From assembly GCA_963922205.1 (NCBI GenBank), contig CAWUHX010000158.1, positions 694,501 to 758,500 on the forward strand: a DNA stretch of 64,000 bases, written 5' to 3'. The notes below the pieces were generated by a model. The model ran no database searches, was not told the origin of the DNA, and saw nothing but the letters and a program-made list of their open reading frames with translations. Source of the stretch: Romanomermis culicivorax. Lineage: Eukaryota > Nematoda > Enoplea > Mermithida > Mermithidae. Positions within the stretch are counted from its first letter, which is position 1, and each line of letters begins with the position of its first letter. Positions 35,301 through 44,330 of the stretch are shown here, piece after piece. The translations under genes and the position numbers were made by a program.

Positions 35301-38297
35301 AAATTATGAATATGCAAAATAGGTGTAAACATGTTCCTACAGCAAGTGTACTCCCTTTCGATTGTGTCTTTATTCCTTCAACGTCCCTTTTCCGCAAATA
35401 TCCCAATTGTCCGAAAGTTCATATTCCCCGTAGGTCCCGATTCCCCGAATAATGAATGAATTTTTTATTTCCCCGAAAAATGCATTAGTCTCTATTACCT
35501 GAACGTCCCGATTTCCCGAGTAGTAGGGAAAGGAGATGAATCCACTTTGAATCTGGGTCTTAAACAGCAGGTCCGACCGGACCCAGATCTGATCTGGATT
35601 CTGTATATAGCACATATGTGAATGAATTATCGTGTATATATATTCAATTTTTCAAAATCAATTTATATAAATTGATATTTCTCAGCAGTTCAAGAGCTAT
35701 TAATCGTTAGAATGAGAAGCAAATTGAAGCAAAATCTTTAGACTTGGCTTTTTTGCAAGCTTCTACCTGCACCGTGCAGGAGTGATTGGTTTTTATTTTT
35801 CTTTTGCGCTTTTGAGAAGAGCAAAATCCAAAAGTAAAAAAGTGGCGCCCCGCGGCGCCGCTTGTTAGTATGAATAGGACAACCGGCGCCGCGCCCGCTT
35901 GACAGGGCCTTAAGGGTTTCAAGTTTGTTTCGAGACACATCTGTTTAAGGCAATGTGGTTTTGAAACAGGTAGCTGAGTTGCTCGACTTTGGATTCCTAT
36001 GCAAAGCAAGTGTGGTCTGAATAAGGATGCGCTAGAGCAGAAGTGTAGTGTAAATGAAGGAACCTCCACTCTTTAACACTCAGTGTGAAGCTGCCACGGA
36101 GTTAGAATTTCCGAAGAATTTACAGCAAAAGATCATGATCTATCGAAAATAATTTATGAACCCGACCCAGTGTCTGCTTATCATTACAAGCGTGCAAAAT
36201 TTTAGTAAACCACAGTTCACTTTTTGTTAGAATATGATTTTGATGCTCGTTTCTAAGTCAGCTCGGGACCACACATCAGTCAATCAAAATTTAATAAAAA
36301 TTCAACCATTGCAAGTGCATCACAAATCAATGTACGCCATTTTAAATCATGCAGAGCGTTTAAAAAGATTCCCGTACGTCATACATTGTAGTTTTTGTTA
36401 CCCAAAATCAATTTATAAAATTTTGGGCCTAATTGTAATCCTCGTTTTTCTGAGTTTAGGGTCAAAGTTTAGTGCAATGGGAAAAACTTCCTCCAAGCCC
36501 GCAACTATCAGCTCAATACGAGCTTCAACGGAATCCAGATGTTAGTTAATAAAATCATACAAACGGGAACTGACGAATAAAAAATGCGGCAGACGTCCTA
36601 CAACCTCAACAAGGCGCCAAAATTGCGTTGGGCATGGAAACGTTCCAATCACGAAAAAAATTAATTGTGCCATCATTGAATTTTGTGAACCTTTGAAATT
36701 GGTTATTACTGCTAAATTAGGGCATTGTAAAGATTGTTTGTCGTATTTCAATAAACTTCCTTCCACTATAACTGGCATAATTTGGAAAATATTCAGGCGA
36801 AAAATCAAGTTCTGGCTCAAGTATTACTCATTCTACACCTCGAAATGTTCGGAGTGTTTTTTAAACAGCCTGCAGTTTTGGATGTGTCAAACAGAGGTCA
36901 AACTCTTTCTGACTGTCTCTCTTACTCAAGCCCATAAAAGCCCGAAAATTTAAGCAACTATATACATTTTCTATTGAACTTCCGAGAAACTTTCCTATAC
37001 TGTATATTTTTTAATTTGAAATTTGCCAGGACCGGTTTCATCAAAGGGACTTAAGCCCTATTCAGAAGTGAAAGATCCTAGGATTTTTGTCGGTGACTGC
37101 AATTCTGAATTGAGCTTTAAGCTCCAGCTCAGCTCTCAACATAGGCTGTAGCTTGCCGTTGCGCTACAGCTGAGCTGCTTTACGTAGTAACTTCGATTTG
37201 CTTTGATTTTTGGTCATATTTTTGCATTATCGTAATTTTTATTATTGTGACACACTTTAAAAATGGGTTTTTATGGGCCGAGCTCAGGCTGACAAGGGGC
37301 GTGTGTGGTTCAGACCGGCGGCCCATGCAGGTCCCTAGTATAGGCCGCATTCATGCGGCTAAATCCTGCTGCAAAGAAGAACCCAAGTTAACAATCTTAG
37401 GGGCCAACTATACTTCACCGTACGGCGCCGTACGGTGGTGTATAGCACCACATTGAGCTGCTATACTTCGCCGCACGCGGCGTGCAGTGCCGCACGGCGC
37501 CTGATGAGTGGCTGCTAAACTTCACGACGTACGGCGCCGCACGGTGGTAAATGATAATAAGTAAATGAAAATGATAGGTAGCTGCTATACTTACGTGCCG
37601 TACGGTGCCACGTGGCGCCGTACGTCGCATGATAAGTAGCTGATATGCTTAGGTGCCGTACGGCACTGTACCGCGCCCTACGGTACCATACGGAGCCGTA
37701 CGGCGAAGTATAGTTGGCCCCTTACAGGATAATTTCTTTGAATACAAGCGTAAGTCACCGTGAAGCTTTTTGGAGATTTAGGCCCCATCGGTAAAGTGTT
37801 CGACCCCTTTCAGGACCTTTCAAGACCTTTCAAGGCGAGCAAAAAATACTTTTGCTTCAGAATGTAGCAAATTAGGCACCAATCGATAGATATTTTGCTG
37901 GTCTATTCTGAAATACGCTTTTAAATGTCATATCTCTATTTTCAACAGAGTGAAAAGTGATTAGAGTTGGATTGGAATCTGATCGACTCTGCACAAATTT
38001 ACCGTGCTGCTGGATTTCAGGTGATGTAGCATAAGTTGACAGATGAAAAAATCTGACTCAGATGGAGTGAACCGTTTCTCGATATCTCTAATACTGCTTC
38101 CACCATACGACTATAAAAAGAAAAATTAAAATCAGAAATTTGCAGACTCGCCTGAATGGTATGGCAGCTCCGAGGAATGTCCAAGATGCCGTGTGTAAAA
38201 AGGTCAAAAAAGACGGCAAACACACCAGGCACGAAATCAGCAGCTGATAACGCCCGAAATCGCCAAGATAACGCGTAAGGAATTGATCAAAAGTCAT
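23248..38297 (-). CDS. SLC22-type organic ion transporter (ten exons)
   Basis: Ten exons (1623 bases with stop) encode a 540-residue, 12-helix transporter of the SLC22 branch of the major facilitator superfamily, which moves organic cations, anions or carnitine-like compounds across the plasma membrane. Visible hallmarks in order: the amphipathic N-terminus with a helix 1 start; a large extracellular loop (about 49-140) with four Cys and NKT, NGT and NVT glycosylation sites; EFVCDRHWLKA at 138-148; GDKIGRKP at 169-176 between helices 2 and 3; PESPRWL at 282-288 after helix 6; LNRWGRRW at 404-411; PELFPTVIR at 461-469; and LPET at 520-523 after helix 12. Length fits the family (about 550). Start ATG 38297 is the only one that gives the family N-terminus. 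All joins keep frame. Introns are mostly 0.8-3.9 kb, but two are 64 and 66 bases. Substrate cannot be told from the sequence. Confidence 0.94.
23389..24476. repeat. SLC22 intron 9 with imperfect palindromic repeat
   Basis: Bases 23940-24200 contain a GAGACTTAAGCTCCAGCTGA stretch and, inverted, CAGCTCAGCTGAAGCTTAGG, rich in AGCT and CTGCAG words. A relative lies in intron 1 at about 37030-37190 (it shares GACCGGTTTCATCAA and GACTTAAG). The rest of the intron is plain AT-rich sequence. Confidence 0.55.
24477..24661 (-). CDS. SLC22 gene exon 9
   Basis: It encodes helices 10-11 and the loop with PELFPTVIR, the SLC22 counterpart of the family's conserved ELYPT-R motif. The acceptor is TTTTTCCAG and the donor is CTA|GTAAGC, phase 0. 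The reading frame stays open past the donor for 40 codons, but this tail lacks helix character. Confidence 0.9.
24662..26390. other. SLC22 intron 8
   Basis: It contains two pieces of the R3 repeat (about 24780-24870 and 26020-26170) and a stretch at 25440-25600 rich in CATATAAT/ATCTTATCATA words. No exon is missing here: exons 8 and 9 join in frame. Confidence 0.5.
26391..26605 (-). CDS. SLC22 gene exon 8
   Basis: It encodes helices 7-9 with the LNRWGRRW loop. The correct frame has no ATG and is therefore easily missed; the open frames listed by a start-codon search here are in other frames on both strands. The acceptor is TTTTTTTCAG. The donor G|GTATAT leaves phase 1. Confidence 0.9.
26606..28262. 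other. SLC22 intron 7
   Basis: It holds the M1 copy at 26650-26998 and an R3 copy at about 27810-27950. The plus-strand frame at 27917-28201 has no support as a gene. Confidence 0.5.
26650..26998. repeat. M1 dispersed repeat copy
   Basis: The left half has ATTTTGAAATGGCGGATACA and GAAAGTAAGTCCAATTCGGA. The right half has TTTTTTCTACAGTATAAAGT and GTAAATGGACTATAG. This copy is the clearest full-length example of the family, about 350 bases. Confidence 0.65.
28263..28375 (-). CDS. SLC22 gene exon 7
   Basis: It encodes the end of the large cytoplasmic loop and the start of helix 7 (GILDLFRHSKTCSRTLIMF). It has no ATG-initiated frame of its own. The acceptor is TTTTTAG and the donor TG|GTGAGT leaves phase 2. 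Joined to exon 8 it restores a Trp codon at the expected place. Confidence 0.9.
28440..28572 (-). CDS. SLC22 gene exon 6
   Basis: It begins with the split Phe codon, runs through PESPRWL and covers most of the cytoplasmic 6-7 loop. The acceptor is CTACTTTAG and the donor is GTC|GTAAAC, phase 0. It is separated from exon 7 by an intron of only 64 bases. Confidence 0.9.
29040..29320. repeat. M1 dispersed repeat copy, diverged
   Basis: It shares TTCGAAATGACAGACGCAAT, AAAGTAGGTTCAATTTAAT, TTTATACTGTAAAAA and GTTGATTACAGTAATTAA with the other M1 copies. The right terminus is not recognisable. Confidence 0.5.
29620..29874 (+). pseudogene. fragment of a non-LTR retrotransposon tail
   Basis: The frame reads Ile-Ser-Trp-Arg-Ile-Leu-His-Lys-Leu-Pro followed by LQFKILHYIVLTPQLLVKYK and Lys-Asn-Cys-Tyr-Tyr-Cys. 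This resembles the C-terminal zinc-ribbon region after the reverse transcriptase of LINE-type elements (Trp-x-Ile-x-Lys-Leu, Phe-x-x-x-Leu-x-His, Leu-x-Lys, Cys-x-x-Cys). The His-x4-Cys half expected downstream is not intact and the upstream 250 bases are broken by stops, so it is a remnant. It lies antisense in an intron of the transporter gene. Recognition is by eye only. Confidence 0.4.
30265..30433 (-). CDS. SLC22 gene exon 5
   Basis: It encodes the end of helix 4 and helices 5-6 (VEMVGPKYRILASALVFLYF onward). The acceptor AATTTTTCAG joins in phase 1 and gives Thr; the donor TT|GTGAGC leaves phase 2. This exon has no ATG-initiated open frame of useful length, so start-codon searches miss it. 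Confidence 0.9.
30434..31258. other. SLC22 intron 4
   Basis: It contains an R3 copy at about 30955-31130. A stretch near 30750-30850 resembles 9230-9330 (shared AAATTTGCATAAATATTxT). Nothing else is seen. Confidence 0.45.
31259..31413 (-). CDS. SLC22 gene exon 4
   Basis: It encodes IGRKP and helices 3-4. The acceptor is TTTTTTTCGCAG and the donor A|GTGAGC leaves phase 1. The plus-strand frame on the same bases is a shadow. The intron to exon 3 is 66 bases. Confidence 0.92.
31480..31583 (-). CDS. SLC22 gene exon 3
   Basis: It begins with the Trp codon of the family signature W-E-F-V-C-D-R-H-W-L-K-A and covers helix 2 up to Gly-Asp-Lys. The acceptor is TTTTTAG and the donor AA|GTATGT leaves phase 2. 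Confidence 0.92.
31584..33992. other. SLC22 intron 2
   Basis: It holds the inverted-repeat element at 31797-32412. The remaining part is AT-rich, with several unrelated short direct repeats. No exon is missing between exons 2 and 3. Confidence 0.5.
31797..32412. mobile_element. 616-bp TIR element (MITE)
   Basis: The left arm (31797-31910) and the inverted right arm (32295-32412) align over about 110 bases. They share CACATCA-AGGAT, CCA-TCAAAGG(T/C)GTTGCTC, CGTTTATATATAC-type text and AGGGCTTGCTG. The minus-strand frame at 31774-32007 runs along the arm and is not a gene. A relative of the AAGCCCTTACCTC phrase appears in the element at 51789-52122. Confidence 0.7.
33993..34254 (-). CDS. SLC22 gene exon 2
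   Basis: It encodes the big extracellular loop between helices 1 and 2, with Asn-Lys-Thr, Asn-Gly-Thr and Asn-Val-Thr sequons and the Cys pairs typical of SLC22 proteins. The acceptor is CTCTTTTGCAG. The donor AGA|GTACGT leaves phase 0. Confidence 0.9.
34285..34645. repeat. M1 dispersed repeat copy
   Basis: It has GAGGATGCAGCGACAGG and AACAGATTCAATTTAA on the left, TTTATACTGTAGAAAA in the middle, and CATCGCTGTATCTTCCATTT plus ATGTGCTATAG on the right. Age is similar to the other copies judging by eye. Confidence 0.55.
34702..35910 (+). mobile_element. GC-palindrome TIR element, copy A
   Basis: The ends are AGACCTTGTCATACTTCACC and, inverted, AGGCCCTGTCAAGCGG, with GGCGCCGG-type palindromes behind them. 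TAA is duplicated on both sides (34699-34701, 35911-35913). The interior aligns in inverse orientation with element B (48916-50077) along its length, for example the GATCTGATCTGG and ATTTATATAAATTGAT blocks. It has no transposase. It is interrupted by an M2 element at 34920-35164. A 3-bp TWA duplication is typical of PIF/Harbinger elements; the assignment is by analogy. Confidence 0.85.
34920..35164. mobile_element. M2 MITE inserted into element A
   Basis: The element begins CAGTCTCTTCTTTATAAAAT and, read inverted from the right, TAGTCTGTTTTTCTTGAAAT. It is flanked by TA on both sides. The related element B has the uninterrupted site at 49815-49816 (its strand-reversed text runs CATGTAGTCGAATC), so this is a filled site with a TA duplication, as expected of a mariner-type MITE. 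Confidence 0.85.
37400..37721. mobile_element. GC-palindrome TIR element E (322 bp)
   Basis: The ends GGGGCCAACTATACTTCACC and, inverted, GGGGCCAACTATACTTCGCC are near-perfect, and TTA is repeated on both sides (37397-37399, 37722-37724). Both arms carry several CCGTACGGCGCCGTACGG-like palindromes separated by GCTGCTATACTT phrases. No coding content. Confidence 0.85.
38152..38297 (-). CDS. SLC22 gene exon 1
   Basis: It starts at ATG 38297 and encodes MTFDQFLTRYLGDFGRYQ and most of helix 1. An upstream in-frame ATG at 38342 would add 15 residues, which the family does not have. The exon ends TTCAG|GCGAGT, a GC donor; with exon 2 it makes an Arg codon directly before Cys-Leu-Leu-Pro-Gly-Glu, the expected start of the loop. 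Confidence 0.85.
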
Positions 38298-38813
38298 CAA
38301 TAAATTTTGTATATAACAGGTCTTTATCCAAAGAATATACACACATAATGAACACTAATTAAACAACGGGTCTTTACGTGCCGAAATGAATACAAAAACC
38401 AGCAAGGCCAACGTATCAATGCCACTTTTTATGTTATACATCATTTCAAACTAAACCAAGTTTTTTCGCATTAAAAGAAATCCATCTTAATATATTTAGT
38501 GTCCACAAACCTAATCGTGTGTAGAAAAATCATTTTGTGGAAGTGATGCTCGTTTTTGACGATGTTGATTCGTGGTGACGATGGAAGAAAATCAAGATGT
38601 CAAATTTTACGTCACTGCTGATCATAATTATTACTCATCATAAACAGTTACTGTTTGGAGATCAACATTCACCAATATTTACATCTGATCGCACTGGTAA
38701 TCTTAATTCAAGACGACTTGATGAAAACAGAGTGATGATTTTGTCCTATATCAATTTTATGTTGGGCATCCTGTTGCTGCTCATTTTGCAATCGGGAAGT
38801 CGACATGCAAATT
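38298..38813. other. upstream region of the SLC22 gene
   Basis: No acceptor lies right in front of the SLC22 start, so the 5' untranslated part probably runs on in this region. A plus-strand frame (38597-38851) begins with ATG and a hydrophobic stretch, but it runs into the H repeat and has no splice support. No promoter can be identified. Confidence 0.35.
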
Positions 38814-38970
38814 ATCAATGGGCGACTGGTGGAGCAGACAAATTTGCATAGCAATGAAGCGCCAAAGAAAGAAGGAAAAGGATCATCAAATCATTCTTGT
38901 TTTTTGGTTCAATTTTTGGTATTTATGCCATCTTCCACGAATAAACTTTATCCCAGAGTCCGTCTTCTAA

Positions 38971-40398
38971 AGGGCCAACTGTACTTCGCCGTAGGTCGCC
39001 TTAAGGTGCGTTTATATTTCAATGAATCTCCGTCACGGATCTGCGACGGATACCCAACTAGCCAATCACCATTCATCATCTAACCATGCCTTTTTTTAAC
39101 GGATGTTTAGACCTTCCCTGTACTTGACGGATCACGTGACTTCTCCATATAATCTTTTGAAATGGATATTGTTATTGATTGTACTGTTTTAAACTTTGTT
39201 TTTTAGCCACCATCGCACTCCTGTTTACTAAAACTAATTTAATTTTAATCAAATTTTAACTAATCTACTAAATTCGCCTTCTTCTTCTCTAATTAAATAA
39301 GGTGGGGCACAATAAATTGTTCGTTCTTGTTTTAATCGATTTAATTCGTTAATCCTATTTAACATAATCAGCAGTTTTAGTTTACGTTTTTTTACGTTTT
39401 AAATTATTTCTAAGATCTATTTATGATTAATCAATTTAATTTAGTCGAAATTTTAAAAAAATTTAAAAAGTTAAATTTAATATTTTAAATTTAAGAAAAT
39501 TTAACTTAAATTTAAATTTTAATTTTCAAATTTCAAAAAATTTGAAAAATTTGAAATTTAAAAAATTTAAAAAATAAAAAATTTAAATTTAAAAGAACGA
39601 AAGAAATAATTTAATCGAAATTTTAATCGTCAGAAATAATTTTATGCGATGATGAATATTATTAGTCTAGACAAACTGATTTAATAAAATCAGAATCTAA
39701 AACAAACAAAAAATATATTTCAAGACTGCCTTTCATACAATAACTCCCGACCACCACTCCTAAACTGAATTTTCCTATTGAATTTCACTAAACAGACCAC
39801 ATTTACAACATATCATAGTATTTAAAACGAGTTTCAATCAAATTTGGGGCAGACATCAGTTTAAAAACAGAACATAACCGTCCATCATGGACGACCACTC
39901 CTAGCTGAGTTTTCCTTGTGAATTTCACTAAACAGGCATTTAAACAACATATTGAGGCTTTTAAATCGAATTTGGGGCAGATATCAGTTGAAAAATGGAA
40001 GAAAATTGACTAGGCAACTGTCCGTCACGGACGAAAAAAGGCGGATGTTTAGAAAATTTTCCAAATATCCGAGATATACTTTCCGTCACGAACCGTGATG
40101 CATGCGGGGAAAATTTTCTGCGTTTTTACTTTGGCAACTATTTTGATTGGTTCCGGAGGATATCCGTCAAAGTATAAATGCACCTTTACAGTGCCGTACG
40201 GCACCTAAGTATAGCAGCTACTTATCATTTTCATTTACCTATTATCATTTACCACCGTACAGCGTGAAGTATAGCAGCTACTCATCAGGCACTGTACGGC
40301 ACCGCACGGCGCCGTACAGCGCGAGTGGTGAAGTATAGCAGCTCAATGTGGTGCCATACGGAACCGTATGGTGCTGTATGGCTAAGTATAGTTGGCCC
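38971..40398. mobile_element. GC-palindrome TIR element F, itself interrupted
   Basis: The left end AGGGCCAACTGTACTTCGCC and, inverted, the right end GGGCCAACTATACTTAGCC match element E. TAA flanks both sides (38968-38970, 40399-40401). The H copy at 46272 shows the unoccupied site. Only about 240 bases belong to F; the rest is element G. Confidence 0.8.
39004..40185. mobile_element. TIR element G (1182 bp) nested in F
   Basis: The ends AGGTGCGTTTATATTT and, inverted, AGGTGCATTTATACTT form short TIRs, with TTA on both sides (39001-39003, 40186-40188). The inside holds repeated CCGTCACGGA-type words near both ends and a 160-base stretch of AAATTT palindromes at about 39430-39600. There is no transposase frame, so it is non-autonomous. 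Confidence 0.75.
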
Positions 40399-40760
40399 TA
40401 ATTTACTAAATACTTTTGTTGTCCGTTCACCTTCTTAAACATTGTTATTTGTTTGTTTATATTTTATTTGCATATTGCATCGGCGTACTGTGGGTACACG
40501 AAGGGCTCAAGGCAGACCTCTACAATGACTCTTCTATATGATTTCTTCCAATGGGTGTTCATTCTCCTCTGGGAGTCTACGAGATCCGCTCTGTAAGGGC
40601 CCGTTAGTTAATATTAGTATTTGTTGTTGCCAGGTCTGGGCGAGAACTGTTGCACTACATCCGAGGCCTCGCCAAGGGGAAGTTCTGACTAGTTCCCGAG
40701 CTACCATCTTTCTTTATCTCCAAGGAAAGACCTGCACAACATTTATATTCAAAGTTGTAT

Positions 40761-41577
40761 TAGCACTTTTTTGAAGTTCTGTGTGTTGTTATAACCGTTT
40801 TTTCTAGATGAGGAAAAAAGAAAATGCCGCGACTCTACTCGTCCTCAGTTATCACTTAATAACTCCCTTAATATTGATCGAGTGACAAAAATTCAGTAAA
40901 AAATTTAAAAGAGAATAGTTTTTCCGAATGATATTTTCGAAAGCATGCGCTCAAGTATTGCACATGTGAATAATAAAACTATAAAGCAAGTGTGCTGTAT
41001 CACATTTTTATGATTTTGTGCTTAGCCACATTTTGTCACATAGGACACGAAATTTGTGAGAATACACAAACAACATTCTAAAACTATATTTTATGGGAAA
41101 AATTTTGCAATAAAGACGTTAGTAACTAATTTTTATAATTTTATATTAGCAGGCAAATTCCTCCCAGTTGACCTTATAGCAAAAACTTCTTGGGAGTATT
41201 TGGAGATTGCAGTCTACACAGGCAGGTAAAACAGAAATTCACAAATAATTCTGCAGTAGAGTACATGGAGAATCAAAATAATTTATCTCACTGCTTCCAG
41301 CATAAATCAGAATAAAATTTGTGCTGTATCACACATACGCAACGACACACTTAAACACAGAACCCATGCTTCTGTAAACATTCATTCATTAGTCTAAAGT
41401 TCACAATTTTAGGACATATGACTATTGAACATCCAACATATCTTAAGAAAATATATGTATAATCGACAAAAATGTCTGCAGGGCATGAAAATGATCCATA
41501 ATTGGCTTAGGGGCCTAGTGATGCACTGGAAGGGTGCAGTGCCAAGCCATTCGGTGCTTGGATTGTGTTTCAACTTA
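40761..41577. other. spacer
   Basis: AT-rich sequence between the H repeat and foldback FB4. I see no gene, RNA or repeat. Confidence 0.4.
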
Positions 41578-42915
41578 GAGCCCGTCTGACTTTGGCGCCC
41601 ATCCTACTTTGGTGCCTTGTCTCACTTGGCGCCCAAGCTGTGTCTTACTTTGGCGCCAAGTTATGTCTGTATCTACGCAAGTTTTACGAGCAGTTTTAAA
41701 TTTTACATTTGGCATTACGCTGTAAAATATCTACTATACTTTCCTGTAAAAAAATTATGTACTTTGCTGGAACTTTATGTACACGCACTTTGCTGGAAAA
41801 TTATGTACTTTGCTTTTAGTAAAACGCTGTATTTTGTGCCAACTATCTTTATATTAATTCAAATCACAAAATCAGCAGTACCTGGTGTGACAACATAATG
41901 AAAATTTTACATTAGAGAAACGACGTGGACAGTGAAAAATCATTTTGTTAACTCTTTTCCTTTATTTTCTTTATTTTCTGTGTAACATTTCTTCATTGTT
42001 TCTCTCTCATTCGTTTCTCTGTTTCAGTTTTTTCCTTTCTATTCTCATCGTTTTGAGTCTCACAATTCAATGCCACTGCTTCCGTTTTATATTCATATTG
42101 TGTTGTTTCTGTTTCTTTCCATCTTTGTTTCCATATATTTTTTCCGTTTCATTTTATCCACCGTTTCCCTTATTATCTTATATTCATATTTCCAGTTCTC
42201 ATTTTTTCCATATTCGTTTGTTTTCTTTTCCCGTTCTTTATTCTTTTCTCCTTCTACTTTTTTTGTTTTGTTTTGTTTTATCTTTTGATTTTATTTCCCT
42301 CTCTCATTTTCCACTCTGTTAATTTTCTCCAATCTTGCAAAATATTTGTATCATGTTTCCGTTCCTTGTTTCGACTTTCTCCTTACGTTTTAGTTCTCAG
42401 TTTTCGTTTTTCTTTTTTTGCATTTCAGATTCTGTTTTTTACTTTCTTCTTTCTATGTTAGTTTCTTTTCCTTCCTCTTAGCCTTTATTTCAGATATCAG
42501 CACGTTTGGGGCCTGCTCGTTCGCGTTACTGTAATATTTATCTCATGATCTGCTAACTTCCGAGCCATTTTCGATTTTGTTCCTAATTTTTATGCTACAT
42601 TACGAGCTATAGCAGAGACACATGATATTTCAGGGCTACTGCAAAGCGACTCTTACAATCAAGGAGCTTGAAAATTTGGTAATCGCATTTTACTTGAATA
42701 AATAATCGGCGTTGATGCTGAAAAGCAGACTACGACGGGGCGCCAAGGTTAGATGGGCACCAAGTTGAGCTATCCAACAAAAGTCATAACTAAATAATGG
42801 GCGCCGAAGTAAGACGGACGCCAAGTTGAGATAACAGTCTTACTTTGACGCCAATAACGTTGGGCGCCAAAGTTAGATGGGCGACCAAATGAGGCGGGCG
42901 CAAAAGTAAAACTGT
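41578..42915. mobile_element. foldback element FB4, arms of 17-bp repeats
   Basis: The left arm (41581-41665) consists of units such as TACTTTGGCGCCCATCC, and the right arm (about 42730-42912) holds their inverse (GGGCGCCAAAGTTAGAT). The interior includes a 500-base pyrimidine-rich tract at 41960-42480 that yields long Phe/Ser-rich frames without meaning. It has no transposase. Confidence 0.8.
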
Positions 42916-44330
42916 ACCGGTCTTTGTGAAGTGCCCATCAGATGGATTCTCTTCACATAAACTCTTCGTATGTATTAACAGTCTGTTTTTTCCAATTCAA
43001 TCTCTGTGAAAAAGGCAAGAATCATATGTACGGTGTCTATTTTGGCGAATCGTCATTTATAGTGGAGTACAACTTTTTGAAATGAATGAATTGCAGTTGA
43101 ACAGCAACAGAGCATAAAGCACATTTATGATTCAGTTTGTTCCGTTTATGTACGATGTTTTATTCAGTGGTGTTAAAGATAGTAAGTAATTAAATTTGAT
43201 TTGCGACCAATTTACCCAAGTAAATGCAGGTTTTGTCTATCTCAGATTGAGTATCGTCGGTCTTTTGTGAATTTCAGCACAGGAAAGTGGAAACTTAATG
43301 TAATGAGTAGAAGAAACAAGATAAAGTTTGAATAAATATGTTCCAACTAAAAATTAATGCTAATGAACGATTAGCTATTTTCAATCTCGGATATCCCATA
43401 TATGAGCAATATTTTATTCCAGCTGCTGTTATTTGTGAAGAAACGCAGTCTGCAGAACCAGTAAAAAACTTACCAAGAGCAAAAGGTTTTTTGTATTATT
43501 GCAAGCAAACTATTCTAGCAACAACATAAATTTTTCGAATTAAAGGTGGGTATTTGAATTAAAATTGGGATTATTCTTTTGGTGAAAATTGAACAATTGA
43601 TTTCGAACAAAAGTTTGTGCGCAGCATTCGAAGGAAAAGCGGTCATGTGGTTTTCGAGCAGGCCTGGAAAATGAGAAAATTAGAAATATTGGTGATTTTG
43701 TTTTTGATGCAATTAAATTTTAGTAATAAACTTGTGTAGAAATTTCACAAAGTTAAATTTCATGAATTTCAACTCAAAGAACGAGAAAAGAACAACCTTC
43801 TTCTCCCTATAACTCAATATCTGCTTTTCTCTTCCTTCCCATTTCGGAGAAAAAAATGAAAATTTTCTCTGAAAATCCTCATTATTTACTTACTTGTTCA
43901 GCTACCTAGCGACTGAACTACATTCTCATTTGACGTAGATTCCAAAGTGGGCAAGAAAACAAACTTTTTATCAAATTTCGTTATTTCAAGCAGTTTGGCA
44001 AACCATGGATTACTCGTTCTGTGCTACAGTAAACTATAGAATTTCATGAAACAAACTTCGTATATATTGTATTTGCTTTCAACTGCTTTCAGTGTTGAGG
44101 CTGTGTCATACTTCACCACGCAGTAACACGCTGCGCTTTGTTTGCTTGCTTGTTGGTTTTTTTGTTGTTTATTGTTGTTGATGTTTGTTGAATGTGTAAG
44201 TTTTTAGGAGCTGAATTTTACTCTGCAATTACTCCACCGATGCAGAGCATCAAGTTTAATTCAGACAAAAAATGAGCTTTCAAATGATTCAATGAGATAT
44301 TGGCATGTCACATATCATTAATTCAACGTA
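42916..44330. other. spacer downstream of the serpin gene
   Basis: It contains R1 copy 2 (43785-44095). The ATG-initiated frame at 43338-43529 (63 codons) has no recognisable motif. A GAATTAAAC on the serpin strand near 44250 might serve as a variant polyadenylation signal. Confidence 0.4.
43785..44095 (+). repeat. dispersed repeat R1, copy 2
   Basis: It aligns with 22375-22685 in the same orientation, with GACTGAACTACATTCTCATT as the longest shared stretch. The copies differ by many substitutions and small indels, so the duplication is not recent. Confidence 0.65.

Larger units (their letters stand above)
34255..38151. other. SLC22 intron 1 (3.9 kb), GC-AG type
   Basis: The intron starts GCGAGT and ends TTTTGCAG. 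It carries an M1 copy, element A with a nested M2, a palindromic-ended element E, a relative of the intron-9 palindromic repeat (about 37030-37190) and an inverted R3 copy (about 37770-37960). Frames at 36234-36953 on both strands are open for 86-103 codons but match nothing that I know. Confidence 0.6.
38814..40760 (+). repeat. dispersed repeat H, copy 1, interrupted
   Basis: It aligns with the uninterrupted copy at 46272-46733. Shared text includes TTTGCATAGCAATG at the left, and at the right GCGTACTGTGGGT-type text, CCAGGTCTGGGCGAGAACTG, TTGCACTA and AAGGAAAGACCTG. The two parts (38814-38970 and 40399-40760) are separated by element F. The class of H is unknown; no terminal inverted repeat was found. 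Confidence 0.8.
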
